This document shows, piece by piece, positions 35,889 to 46,649 of a DNA stretch of 64,000 nt (within the stretch, counting starts at the first letter, position 1; every line of letters begins with the position of its first letter). The stretch covers positions 7,663,508 to 7,727,507 of the forward strand of contig OY744464.1 in assembly GCA_963556145.1 (NCBI GenBank), given 5' to 3'. The DNA comes from Hygrocybe punicea (lineage: Eukaryota; Basidiomycota; Agaricomycetes; Agaricales; Hygrophoraceae). A model generated the notes under the pieces. The model worked only from the letters and a program-made list of their open reading frames with translations, ran no database searches and was not told the DNA's origin. The position numbers and the translations under genes are program-made.

Positions 35889-37690
35889 ATGGGATCCAAA
35901 AACCTTGCAATGAAGCGTGCTCCCAAGGTCAAACGGCCAGTTCCTTTATCTTCCCATGAGCCTTCCGCACTCCCGTCTGACACTGAAGACACCTCAAGTC
36001 GCCCTTGCGCTCAAGCTGCGAGTCGCCCTCACGCTCAAGCTGCGAAGCACGTTCATTTTCAAGATGATGAACCGCAAGGACATGACAATTCTTTACTGAT
36101 TGATAACCATACTGCTCAAGTTCCAGAGCAACAACGCACTGCAGCAGTCAAGACTGCGACCGCCAGAGCTGAGGAACTACGTGTACAAGACGACGCCTCA
36201 GATAGTGACATCGAGATCACTCTTGCCCACTCGCGTGTTGCAGCAGCCAAGGCCAACATAGTCCATGCACAAATAGCTGCTGATGAGAGTAATCTCAACG
36301 ACACAGATGGTGACACCTCCGACCTGTATCTGTCCGACACTCCCAGTATTCAGCCGACAAAGACTGTGAAGGCGAAGACTGTGAAGGTGAAGACTACTGT
36401 AGCCAAAGACTCAGCATGTAAGTCCCATCTAATTTATACCCCGTATAATATACTAACTTTTCCTTAGCGTTTATTACTCTCGTTATTCCTGAAGGTGCCA
36501 GCGAATCGTCGAAGATGGTAACGATTTCACGCGATATTACTTTCGAAAATCTCAAAGCAAAAATATACGCTACATTCGGATGTACGGAAGTCAATCGCCA
36601 ACCCACATTGAGTTACAAGATTGGCGCTCGTGGCACTGCTTTCTTGCTTGCCGATGATAACGACTTTTCAGCACTGATGAAAAGCAAGGAGCTTACATCG
36701 AAGAAATCTGCAGACACAAAGGTCTTCATCATAATCCCTAAAAATGTATGTTTTATTTGTCTTTCGATTTTTTATATCACACTTCAGCTTAGTGTCATTT
36801 TAGTACCAGATTTCTTTTACCCAGCACATCCAGAAACAAAAGAAGAAAGCAACAGCCACAGACCGGTCTCGCAGGTGTGCCGCCTCCCCCTTGTTCAACC
36901 TCGATGGTAAAGATGAAGATACTGACAATTCTAATACTGGAGACATCAAAACAGCAATGAACACTCTACTTGACACCTTGAAGCAGTGCGTGGTATGTGG
37001 AGAAACCAAGCGCTATAAGATCAACAGGTATGGCATTCATGTCAACCTTACGTTGCAACATGTCAAAGCTTGGGCCGAACACCTTGTAAGATTATTTATT
37101 GTATTTATGATTTCTGCTAATATATGATTCAGAATGCCAAGACTCCTGGCGTCACTCTCGCTGTTCCGCCACGTGTTGCAGCTTTCGCACAGTTCCATGT
37201 GGATGATCCTGTCCCAGCACGGCCAGTTGAAAGAAAGGGAAAGGCAACACACACCGCAGGAGCAGCGGACAACGATATCATCCAAGCTCAGAATATTTTG
37301 GGGCCCATGCTCGCCTTTAGCAAAATCGCGAATCTTCTCTCTGGCGGCTTAGCTCCTGTTCCTCAAATTCCGGCTGCAGTTCCTCCCGTTCTCACCCCTC
37401 CTGCCGATATCTCAGTCAGGGACATATCTTTTGATGGACCGTCACCATACCTCACCATAGAAGAATTTTTGACCAAGCTCGACGAGAAATATACCAGCCA
37501 ACGAGAATTGCTCCAATACATTCCACAGTTCAAGAAATGAGGATTCCTCTTTATCGACGATCTCCTCAATGTTGCCGATCCTGTGGATGCATTTAGGGTT
37601 CTTTTCAAGATGGAAATAGGTACAACATCATTCATCATTCACAGTTGCAAGAAGGAGGTAAAGCACATAAAGGGTCAGTTGCAAGGGTGA
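35889..37690 (+). pseudogene. Unknown spacer gene with PB1-like domain, broken by one TGA
   Basis: Four exons join in frame: 35889-36417, 36468-36745, 36825-37085 and 37133-37690. The total is 541 codons if the TGA at 37538-37540 is read through. Beyond it the frame stays open for 50 codons (GFLFIDDLLNVADPVDAFRV ...) to a TGA at 37688, so the internal stop looks recent and could be a CGA-to-TGA change. Exon 1 encodes a Ser/Asp-rich, probably disordered region. Exon 2 has a ubiquitin-like, PB1-like segment (ISRDITFENLKAKIYATFGC ... DDNDFSALMKSK). Exon 3 has CVVCGETKRYK and HVKAWAEHL. The C-terminus is helical. It is not a recognised transposase and may be captured cargo or an accessory factor. 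Confidence 0.65.
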
Positions 37691-37800
37691 AGGCATTATG
37701 GGGACTACAATATATTTCAATGATTTTCAATTGCACACCAGTACATAATTGATACAATCTCATTTATAAAAAAAGTTCTGCGAAGTACATATGGGACAAA

Positions 37801-38980
37801 CTAATAACCTGCATGAGAGAACCAGCCCTCAATACTTGACTTGTCTACAAGATCCAATGTGTTATACAAAAATGAGCAAGCATGTAATAAATCTGTGGTT
37901 TCCAAAAACGAACAATACTCCACACCGTGGCGTCGGATGTACGCTTTGAGCCAAGAAAACATTTCTTCAATGGGATTGAAGTCGGGGGAGTACGGAGGTA
38001 AGTAAACAACTCGGATGCCCCTTGCAACACAATTAGTAGCTAGGAAGGTAAAGGGTGCAGCTACATACTTTTCTTCGCAAATCGCCGAAACACCATCAAC
38101 ATGGTGGATTGAGCAGTTGTCCATTACAAGAACGCTGTGCGGAGCAGGATATGGATTCATTTCCTCGAGAAGGTCATCTATGAATTCAAGGAATGTATTG
38201 CCGTTGAATGCACCAAGTTCAATGCTACTGTAGATGACACCGTCAATTGTCAGGGCAGGCAATACCGAAAACCTGTGCTGAAAACATCAAAAAATTGAAG
38301 GTTTTTTAACTTGCAACAAACCTAGTTCCACGGATGAAGCGGGACCGCTTGCGGGCCCATTGCCCTTTTATTGCCCAGCCATTTTCACGGTATATATTCA
38401 ATTGGTTGATAGCGCACTCATCAATGAATACGAGATATTCCCTTGGTTCATCAGCAATGTCGAGAATGTATTCAGCGCGTTTGATTGCACAACGCTCGAC
38501 TGCAATCTTCGAAAGCTTTGGAGAACATAGGTAATAAACAGCAGAACTGAGAGATTAGCTAGGTGAGATTTACCTTCTTATGAGTCAAGCCTGCCTCCTT
38601 GATCGCCTGATAAAGAGTTGGAATAGAAACAACAAGCCCGTGTTGATTGTATAATTCATCAGCAATCTCATCCAAATAAAGGTCTGGGCAGCGTTCAATG
38701 AGGCCAAGCATCATCTAAACAAATTTGAGTAACATGTAAATGGGCTGAGAAAAGGGAATACATCAATATGAGGTTGCGACATTATCTTTGGCCTCCCAAG
38801 AGTATCACAAGGGTCCAGAACAGTAGCACCAATCTCATTGTAAAGTTTCTTGATATGCTGTACCGTACAGGGGTTGATGTTTAGGGCTTGGGAAACCTGA
38901 GTGGTGTTCCATCCGAGCTGGATGGTCTGGTACACAACCAGTTCTCGTATTTCTTTCATGATAAGAGATCCCTTGGTCAT
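37801..38980 (-). CDS. Tc1/pogo-like DDE transposase, five exons, apparently intact
   Basis: Exons at 38980-38762, 38714-38574, 38515-38322, 38272-38069 and 38020-37801 join through four GT-AG introns of about 48-58 bp into 325 codons without a stop. The N-terminus has a helix-turn-helix, VSQALNINPCTVQHIKKLY. A second helical part is LYLDEIADELYNQHG. The catalytic domain shows YLVFIDECAINQLN, HSVLVMDNCSIHHVDG and YLPPYSPDFNPIEEMFSWLK, so all three acidic residues (D, D, E) are in place. The alternative start MKEIREL at 38959 coincides with the arm boundary. This is the only transposase in the window that seems complete. Its own terminal repeats were not identified. Confidence 0.88.
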
Positions 38981-39694
38981 CTTGAAAAGCTTCAATGGAG
39001 GTCACATGCCATTGTCAACTTGAATAACGCCAATGTTGCGGCAACGAATCAAGACCAAGAATCAGGTGTGTTTAATTTTGTCTTTCCTAGGTCATTGTGT
39101 AATATTAATGGCCAGCAGCATTTGATTTTCACAGGAAAGCAGTTGGACGACTGCATTGCTTTGTGTGACTGCAACATCCAGAGCTCAGCCAACAACCATC
39201 TCATCTTCCGCCTGACAGTTGAAAATCCGGCTCGAAAGCTAGTCGCCTTCAAATTAGAATTTTTGGACACCAATGATACAGCGGTGGTAAAAAGTCTGGA
39301 TGAGGAGGACCTTTATCCTGGCCAAGAGGACCTTTATCCTGGCCAGGAGGACCTTTATCCTGGCCAGGAGGACCTTATCCTTGCCAACAATCAGTTTGGG
39401 GATGGTAGTCTTCCAGTCAGTCGCGTCTTTATTTTATTTGGTGACTTTTTCCCATGCTATTATACAACTCACTCAATGTCCTACCCAAACACGCTTGAAC
39501 GACTCTCGATAGTTGGAGGAAATATATCTAACATTGGAGGGGACCAAATCAATGACTTGCGCTACAGAATTGTCGTCATCAATGTTCAAAAGGAACATTG
39601 TTTTATCTACCATATCTGCAGCGGGTGCAAGCGACTGTGGGGTTGGGTCCGGTGTTATGTGAATGTTTGTTTCACCAAGAATTACTGGAGTTGA
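38959..39694 (+). CDS. Unknown protein with DLYPGQE repeats (right copy)
   Basis: This is the mirror of the left copy at 34412-35147, with the same predicted protein over the shared arm, the same probable intron and the same three DLYPGQE units at about 39302-39370. It is transcribed outward, away from the spacer. Upstream of 38959 the frame continues in sequence antisense to exon 1 of the Tc1/pogo-like transposase, which is probably not part of the gene. No family recognised. Confidence 0.45.
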
Positions 39695-40402
39695 CTTTGT
39701 TCAGGTACCTTCTTGTTGTTCGTGGGTTTTTAATATTTAAATAACCTATCAGGAAGGGGTTTGTGGGTATATGTACTATATGAATCAATAGAATGTAATA
39801 GTGAGGTCTCTTCAATTAAGAATTGAGACTTTGAGTAGGTATGAATAGCAATTGAGTGTGTGATGTACTGAAAATACTAATATTCACTACTGGAATATAA
39901 AAATATGAACTAATGAATACTGATAACAATCTTCACCAGTTGAATATGGACAGTTTTGGCTACAGGGCCTATTCAATCAAGAGTATCTCTGGGTATTATA
40001 ATATCTGACTTAAATCCGAAGCTTCAAACGCACATTGGCTACTAGTTCAGGGATATCTTTAATACCTTTTGAATACTCTTTTTTTTTGTTTAGGATGAAA
40101 CCTTAACCTTAGAAGTGTATCTATTTAGGATGAAACCTTAACCTTAGAAGCGTATCTAGCTGACTAATGCTGACTAATGAATTGATTGGACTGAGTGAAC
40201 TGGGTGAATTCTCCTTGATGACAAGGGGAACTCAGAGAATGATAGAATGAGAGTGAACTAGACTGGATTGCAAGCACTAGCTACTACAATGAGTAACTAC
40301 TAGTACTAAGAGAATGGGGGATCACACTGTGTGAACCCAACTGAGAGTGACTACTGAGTGGTGAGGGGGGAAATCCTACTGACTACTGGAATTTGGGGGC
40401 CC

Positions 40403-40669
40403 TATTTATACTGTTGGAGAACAATGGGGGACTGAGAACAATGGGAAAGTGAGAACAATAGGACTGAGTCATGAGAACAATGGATGGCATCAAAGAGGCT
40501 GTGAACAATGGGCTCTATCTCCATTTGGACTGTTTAGAACAATAGACTGCTCAGAACAATAGACCATTGTCTTTATGTAAGCAGAATATCACAATCACTC
40601 TCTGATGCATCCTATCTTATCATTATCTTATCATCCTCTTGTTCACATCTTATCTAATCATTTCCCATT
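40403..40669 (-). promoter_or_regulatory. Promoter-like segment (right copy)
   Basis: Exact mirror of 33437-33703: TATAAATA, the ATTGTT array (read here as AACAAT) and the GATAAG cluster (read as CTTATC). It is directed away from the DLYPGQE gene and toward the spacer. Confidence 0.45.
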
Positions 40670-40746
40670 ATCTAGCTGAGCCGCTTTTGATCAATACAAG
40701 TAAACAAGATTTGTAATCAATCCATTACTGCTAATATAGGTAACAA

Positions 40747-42108
40747 TGCTAGTTGGGCTTGTCTCCTTGTACGCGCAATACAGAGAAATATATAATAAAT
40801 ACTAATGAGTGGGGGATGTGCCCCTGTGCACCATACATAAACGGCTAGGTCTGGGCATTACTAGTGAAGCCATAATAAATGATATAAAGGTAAGCATATA
40901 TGCTATTTGTATCTGTTCACTAGCATGCGTAATGTGGAAAGGCATAGAATGGGTACTAATGAGTGTAGGTGTGCATCCATAGTGTTGCACTTAAATATCT
41001 AAGTCCGTGGTCCGATGGTAAACCCATGACATTACACCCAAAAACACTTGGGGTCATGACACCAGGCTCTTTTATCTGTAAGCGTAAAGCTCTTTTCCTT
41101 TCATCCTGCGCTCATCTTGCGCTAAGCGTTCTGCGCAACGTATTTCGGGGCGAAACGCCCAAGTTCCTGATAGCGCAACGAGCACAAACCGCGCATGAAC
41201 GAATCGCGACGCGCCGGATGAACCGATGGGGAGAAAGATGGAACGGAAGTGGGTGGGGCAGTAGTTGATGCGTCGGACTCGCATTTATATCTTCGTATGC
41301 TCGCGTTCGTATACTTTTTATTTTGCAATGCCAGACTTTCCCTTTTTTTTTCAATTTTTCAATTTGGAGTTACTCTACTACTACTGGGACAGTGAAACAG
41401 CATGCCATTGGTTCAGAAAGTACAGGGTACGCGTGTAGTATGAATATGCAAAAGATTTGAGCCAAATTCACGAAGGCAAAAGACTAAAAAAAGGTGACGG
41501 TGTAGTGGTAGATCACGTGACCAGTTCCTTAGTCAGTAGCAGTTCCCGATGTAGTAGTCAGTCTCATCCTTCCTATCCAGTCGACTTCCACCTCGAGTCC
41601 TGCGTGAGCCCCCAGTACACATGATGCTGATGTAGTGAAACGAGACCACCCGCCTTCTCCATGCCCCGTGCCATCCACTAGGTCGCATACGTGCCAGGGA
41701 AGATGTCCATATGAGCATTGGGCGCCTTGCTCGCGAGTGACGGCGCCCACACGCCAATCAGGGCGACGAAATTTTGATGTGATTTGAAAGCGTTTTGGGA
41801 CGATCAGATGCGTTCCTGCCCTCAGCTAATGCACGTATAAACTATAGAAAGCTTCGAAATTAGCATTGTGTGAGTGGATCCCAAGCTACGGCTTACTGAT
41901 GGTCGTCCAGCGCCTGGAATGACGAATAGTTTTTGAGCGGTTTTTTTGCAAATTTTATTAGACGGGGACCTAGGCCCCATCTGGCTGAGTACTATAAAAC
42001 AAATTTTGAACAATTTGGTTGAGAACTCACCGAGTTATAGCTTGCGCATTGTGAGGCGTGCTAGATAGGTGGACTTTGAGTTAGCGACAAGTATTATGTA
42101 ATCAGCTG
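40747..42108. other. Inner arm without a supported gene (right copy)
   Basis: Mirror of 31998-33359, with the same short open frames and no recognisable gene. Similarity to the left arm falls off outside about 42040, where several transition differences appear within 70 bp. Confidence 0.5.
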
Positions 42109-42449
42109 TAAGGGTCCAATTTTGGCAGAGGGCTCAAATACATTGTGAGTAGCTCTCTCTGTAGGCTCAAATAAAATACAAAATTTACCCTACTTGTGGG
42201 TATGGTAAACTTACATCCATGCAGAGCCTTACCCTGCCAATTGAGGTGTTATACAGCATGTAAGAAAATCCAGCCACCTGTACCAATATGGCAATTTGGC
42301 CCCGTTTGGCAATTGGCAAACACCGGTGGAAATTCTCGTGTGTGTTCAAGCCACGTCACTCTTCGTCTTGACCTCAAAGGGCAAACATAGAAGAACACCA
42401 CACTAAGTCTTCATTGTATGTTTCTTTGTTTACTCTACTAACTAATTCC

Positions 42450-44450
42450 ACGTAGTTTTTAGGTCTTTTCCGGCAACGTTGCGTCAGACAACCGCGACAA
42501 ATGCCACACCAACCGCAATGCCAGGACGGAGGCCAACGACGTGATGCCCATAACAGAATGACATGGACGATGACCGTGAACGTGACAGGGACGGGAACAG
42601 CCATGTGGATGAGAACCCGGACTGCAACAACAAGAACAGGGACCAGAACAACGTGAATGGGGACAGGAACATTGACAATGGGGACCTGAACAACGGCAGC
42701 AGGAACGGCAATGGAGGCAATGGGGCTGGGACGACGACAATGGGGACAGCAACGAGGACTGGAACAAGGACAGCAGGGATGGCAATGACGACAATGGGGA
42801 CCGGAACGATGACAATGAGGATGGCAAGGATGACCAAAACCATGACAGCGGGGATGGCAAGGACGACAATGGAGACCGGCAATGACGACAATGGGGGCCA
42901 GGACGAGGGCAATGGGGATGGCAAGGATGGCCGGAATGATGACAGGGGCAACAAGCATGGGGGCGGGAACAACAAGGGCAAGGGCAGTAAGTACAAGGAG
43001 GACAAGGACAAGGGCGAGGGCGGCGGGGACAAGGACGATGAGGATGATGAGGGGGACAATGACAATGAGGACAATGAGGACAACAAGGATGGCGAGGAGG
43101 ATGAGGACCATGAGGACGACGACGAGGACTATGGGAATGGGGTCGGGGGCAACGGACGACAGACAATGAAGACGGTGAGGATAGCGAGGACAAAAACAGG
43201 GAGGAGTTAGATGGCCCAAAGTCACCTCGCGACCATGCACCTTCGCATCAATTGATGTGGGTGGGGTATTCGCAAGGTTACAGGGACAAATCGACAGCCA
43301 AGAAACATGGGGAACAACAGCAGCAACGGAAGTGGCAGCAGCAACAAACCCCCACAGCAGCGGCAGTGGCAATGGCAGAAGCAATGGCAATGGCAGTGGC
43401 AGCAGCAGGACCTGGAACGGCAGCAGCAGTGGGGTTGGGAAGGACAGCAGCAGGGGGACCAGGACTAGGGAATGACGCGGGTTTGGGTAACCCGCACGGG
43501 TTACGGGTACGGGTATCAACGGGTACGGGTACGGGTGCGGATTCCCATACCCGTCAGCTTCAATTCCAGCCCGGGATCATCCAAATCGGCCAAGTATTGA
43601 CTGAGATATGATTAAAACACTGAAATATAGTGTTTTGATCATATCTTACTCAATACTTGACCGTTTTGGATGATCCCAGGCTCAAAATGACGGGTGAACC
43701 TGCAGGATCACGGGTACGGGTAGCTGCGGGTACGGGTACGGGTAGGGCCTTGAATACCCGCGGGTATACCCATGGAATTGCCTAACCGGGACCGAGAATG
43801 GCAGCAGTGGGGATGGGAACGACAGCAGCAGCGGACTGGGACCGAGAACGGCAGCAACAGTGGGGATGGGAATGACAATGACGAGAACAGGGATGGCAAC
43901 AGCGGCGATGGAAGCAGCAGCAACGGCAGCAGCAACAGTACCGGCAGCGGCTGAGAATGGCAGCAGCAACGTAAGTGGGACCGGGAATGGCAACAGCAGT
44001 AGCAGCGGGACTGGGAATGGCAGCAGCAGCAGGACCGGGGCTGAGAGTGGCAGCAGCAGCTGCAACAGCAATGGCAACGGAACCTGCCAGCAATGGAATT
44101 GGCAGGGGAAAGGCAGCGGCAATGGGAGCAGCAGCAACAGCAGCAGCAGAGCAACAGCAGCGGCAGCAGCAGCAGCAACAATGACAACAGCAACGGCAAT
44201 GACACCAGCAGCCACAAACAGAAACAGCAGCAGCGGCAGCAGTGGAAACAGCGGCAGCGGCAGCAGTGGAAACAACAATGACAAGAATGGGGACGGCAAC
44301 GGGAGCAGCAGCCGCAACAGCAGCAGCAGCTGCACCAGGGGCAGCAGCAACGGTACCAGCGGTGGCTGAGAATGGCAGCAGCAACATAAGTGGGACCGGG
44401 GCCGGGAATAGTAGCAGCAGCCGGCACTGGCATTGGTCATGGCAGGGGGA
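42450..44450. repeat. Low-complexity block (right copy): CAGCAG triplets and GAGGACAATGAGGAC-type units
   Basis: Mirror of 29780-31270 but more diverged and expanded. Asp/Asn-rich, Ser-rich and Gln-rich open frames overlap on both strands through triplet periodicity. The element at 43466-43784 interrupts it. No gene is called. Confidence 0.75.
43466..43784. mobile_element. hAT-type MITE, TSD ACCAGGAC/ACCGGGAC
   Basis: The 319-bp unit starts TAGGGAATGACGCGGG and, in reverse complement, TAGGCAATTCCATGGGTAT. It is flanked by an 8-bp duplication with one difference (43458-43465 and 43785-43792). Subterminal GGGTACGGGTACGGG arrays surround a central inverted repeat (about 43565-43685, with GGGATCATCCAAA and its complement). 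It belongs to the same structural group as 11998-12943. Confidence 0.85.
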
Positions 44451-44879
44451 GCAGCAGTGGATAGGGAGGAAGACAAGTGACAGGTGATATGAGATGAGGG
44501 CGGGGAATCCCCCCACCTTCCTTGTTTTATTTTGTAACCTATGTAGAATACATAAATGACTTGCCACTGACTTGGCCTGAAAGTTAGGACACATCGTTGT
44601 TTAATTTCTAACCTATGTAGAATGCATAAATGACTTGCCACTTACCTGGCCTAAGTGTCAGAACGCGTGTATCACATGATGATCAACAAAGCGTGTCTGC
44701 ACATGACACGTCACAATGTGACACAACATGTGATGTCATGCACATGATCATCAAGGGACACCACATGTCACACTTCTGGGCACCCAGCACATCACATGAC
44801 AAGGACATCACATGACAATCAACAATGCGTAAGTCATGTAAATAAATGCAAGCACATCAAACACGGTTGAAATTTTCAT

Positions 44880-45330
44880 CTTACCTCACTACCATCACTG
44901 CCACCTTTGATGACACTACAGGATCTTGGGTTGTTGTACTGGGCAACAACCAGAGATTCTGCAGTGTCATTGGCATAGATTTCCTTGGGATTTGTTGCTC
45001 ATGTCCATTTAGTTCACAGGTCAACTTTATTTACTGGGTATGTTCCTTTTTCCGCAGATAGGTATTGCCTTGGTCATGTTTGCTTTCAGGTAAGTGATTT
45101 CTATCGCCTGATTACTAACAGTACTCTTTTCAAGGTTTACTTCACAGTGAATATTGTGGCATCTCAGCATGCCCAACCATCGGTGGCTGGTCCTCAGCAA
45201 TGAGCACTGGCCACCATGGGTCTTTGATTACAAATTCAGGGAGGGTGAATCCACCTGAGTTCCTTGCTGGGCAACCTACTTGTAGCAGGCCTGGTGGCAT
45301 TGACAAAACTTTATTGGGTAAGTCTCATTT
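44880..45330 (+). pseudogene. Gene fragment conserved in both arms (right copy)
   Basis: Matches 26550-26990 in inverse orientation. One exon-like frame reads ITATFDDTTGSWVVVLGNNQ and RFCSVIGI. The second block (about 45160-45320) keeps NPPEFLAGQPTC-like sequence, followed by a GTAAGT donor, but the frame is broken upstream. No family recognised. Confidence 0.4.
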
Positions 45331-45959
45331 TCAATATTAATCTTTGTATTAGTGACATTGTTCCAACAGGTGATGTCTTTTATTTGTCTCAAGTTTTTGT
45401 ATTGTGTTTTATTCGTATATTTCCATTATCTATTCCACAATGGTTGTTCTGTGTTACAAACATTTTGGACTTTGTTAGTCAGTTGTAATCAAGAAGGAGA
45501 AGAGCTCCTCCTTCAAGATTGAGACTGAGTGACTTTTCTTTGAAACTTTGTTTTCTTCAAAGTGTTCTTCTCACACTCAAATTTGTTATTTCGAATTGTT
45601 GTACTTTATTGGATGATTGCATGTAATGTGAAGCGGTATTGGCCAGCATAGAGTATTGATTGAATTTTATCGCCTCTAACCCTAACCCTAAGTCACTGGC
45701 AGAAAAGTTGGGCGGTGCATGGAAATAATATTCAGACATCTTCTGAAGATGAAAATCTTAGTTGATTTAACCAGCATCTTATCATGTATTTGGTTGTCTC
45801 AAAACTGACCAGACAAGATAAGTCTTCCAGATTGCCCAGTCACACCTATTGGCTAGATGATATGACCACCTCTGGTGAAATCCAGCTCATGCTTGTTGAG
45901 CAAAATATTTCCCAGTATGAACAAATTCCCACAAGATGTGGTTCCATGGTAGGCCAAGG

Positions 45960-46350
45960 ACCATTAGTTGCCTGGCCAATGTAACCCAAGCTGACTGGCC
46001 AGCCAATGGAATGCTGGTCAACCACATTTCTTGGTTAGTCAGCCAAGTTGGCCAACCCATACTTTCTGGCCAGCCAACATATCTCTACTGGTCAGCCAAC
46101 CCATGCCTGATGGGCAACCAATATATGGCAGATGGTCGGCCAACCCACATCTGATGGGCAGCCAATATATGGCAGACGGTCGGCCAACCCATGCCTGATG
46201 GGCAGCCAATATATGGCAGACAGTTGGCCAACCCATGCCTGATGAGCAGCCAATATATCCCAGAGGGTCAGCCAACCCATGTCTGATGGAAACCTGAAAC
46301 CCCCACTGGGTTGGGGGAAATATCCCCTGGTTGGCCAACCCACTCGGGCT
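45960..46350. repeat. 44-bp tandem repeat (right copy)
   Basis: About seven units with GGTCGGCCAACCCATGCCTG, GATGGGCAGCC and AATATATGGCAGA, the inverse of the array at 24300-24870. DNA from 46353 to 46649 shows no gene. A GTTGCTGTTGCC-rich segment at 46575-46610 resembles 47930-47970. Confidence 0.85.
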
Positions 46351-46649
46351 GGCCAGCTGTATGCCTCGGCCAAGCCACCTGCCTTGGGAAAAGATATTGG
46401 TCGGCCAAGGTTGGCTGGCCCACTTCAAGTGGGAATTGTCCATCTCGGCCGATCCATGTTTCATGGAAAAGATACGCTGAAAGGGCTCTAACACAATATA
46501 AAACAAACACATCAATAAAAAACATACCCATGTGGGGCACATTACCACCCCCACTGTGGCCACCTGCATTTGTCCGTGTGAAGTTGCTGTTGCTGTTGCC
46601 ATTCCAGTTCAGGTTCAGGTTCCCACTCCTGTTGCATTCCCATTCTCGT

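Larger units (their letters stand above)
38959..46352 (-). repeat. Right arm of the giant inverted repeat
   Basis: The arm is the reverse complement of 24257-35147. It is nearly identical from 38959 to about 42040 and older beyond. It lacks the three insertions of the left arm but has its own 319-bp element at 43466-43784. Homology ends near the GTTGGCCAAC repeats at about 46350. The many private substitutions and different insertions in the outer arms argue against a simple assembly duplication. Confidence 0.9.

Noticed and set aside
45670..45692. CCCTAACCCTAA-like sequence as an internal telomere
   Set aside because: Only about two units are present; too short to be meaningful.
24257..46352. 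Giant inverted repeat as a pure assembly artefact
   Set aside because: The arms differ by several arm-specific insertions with target duplications and by many substitutions in the outer parts. The inner near-identity still deserves long-read confirmation.
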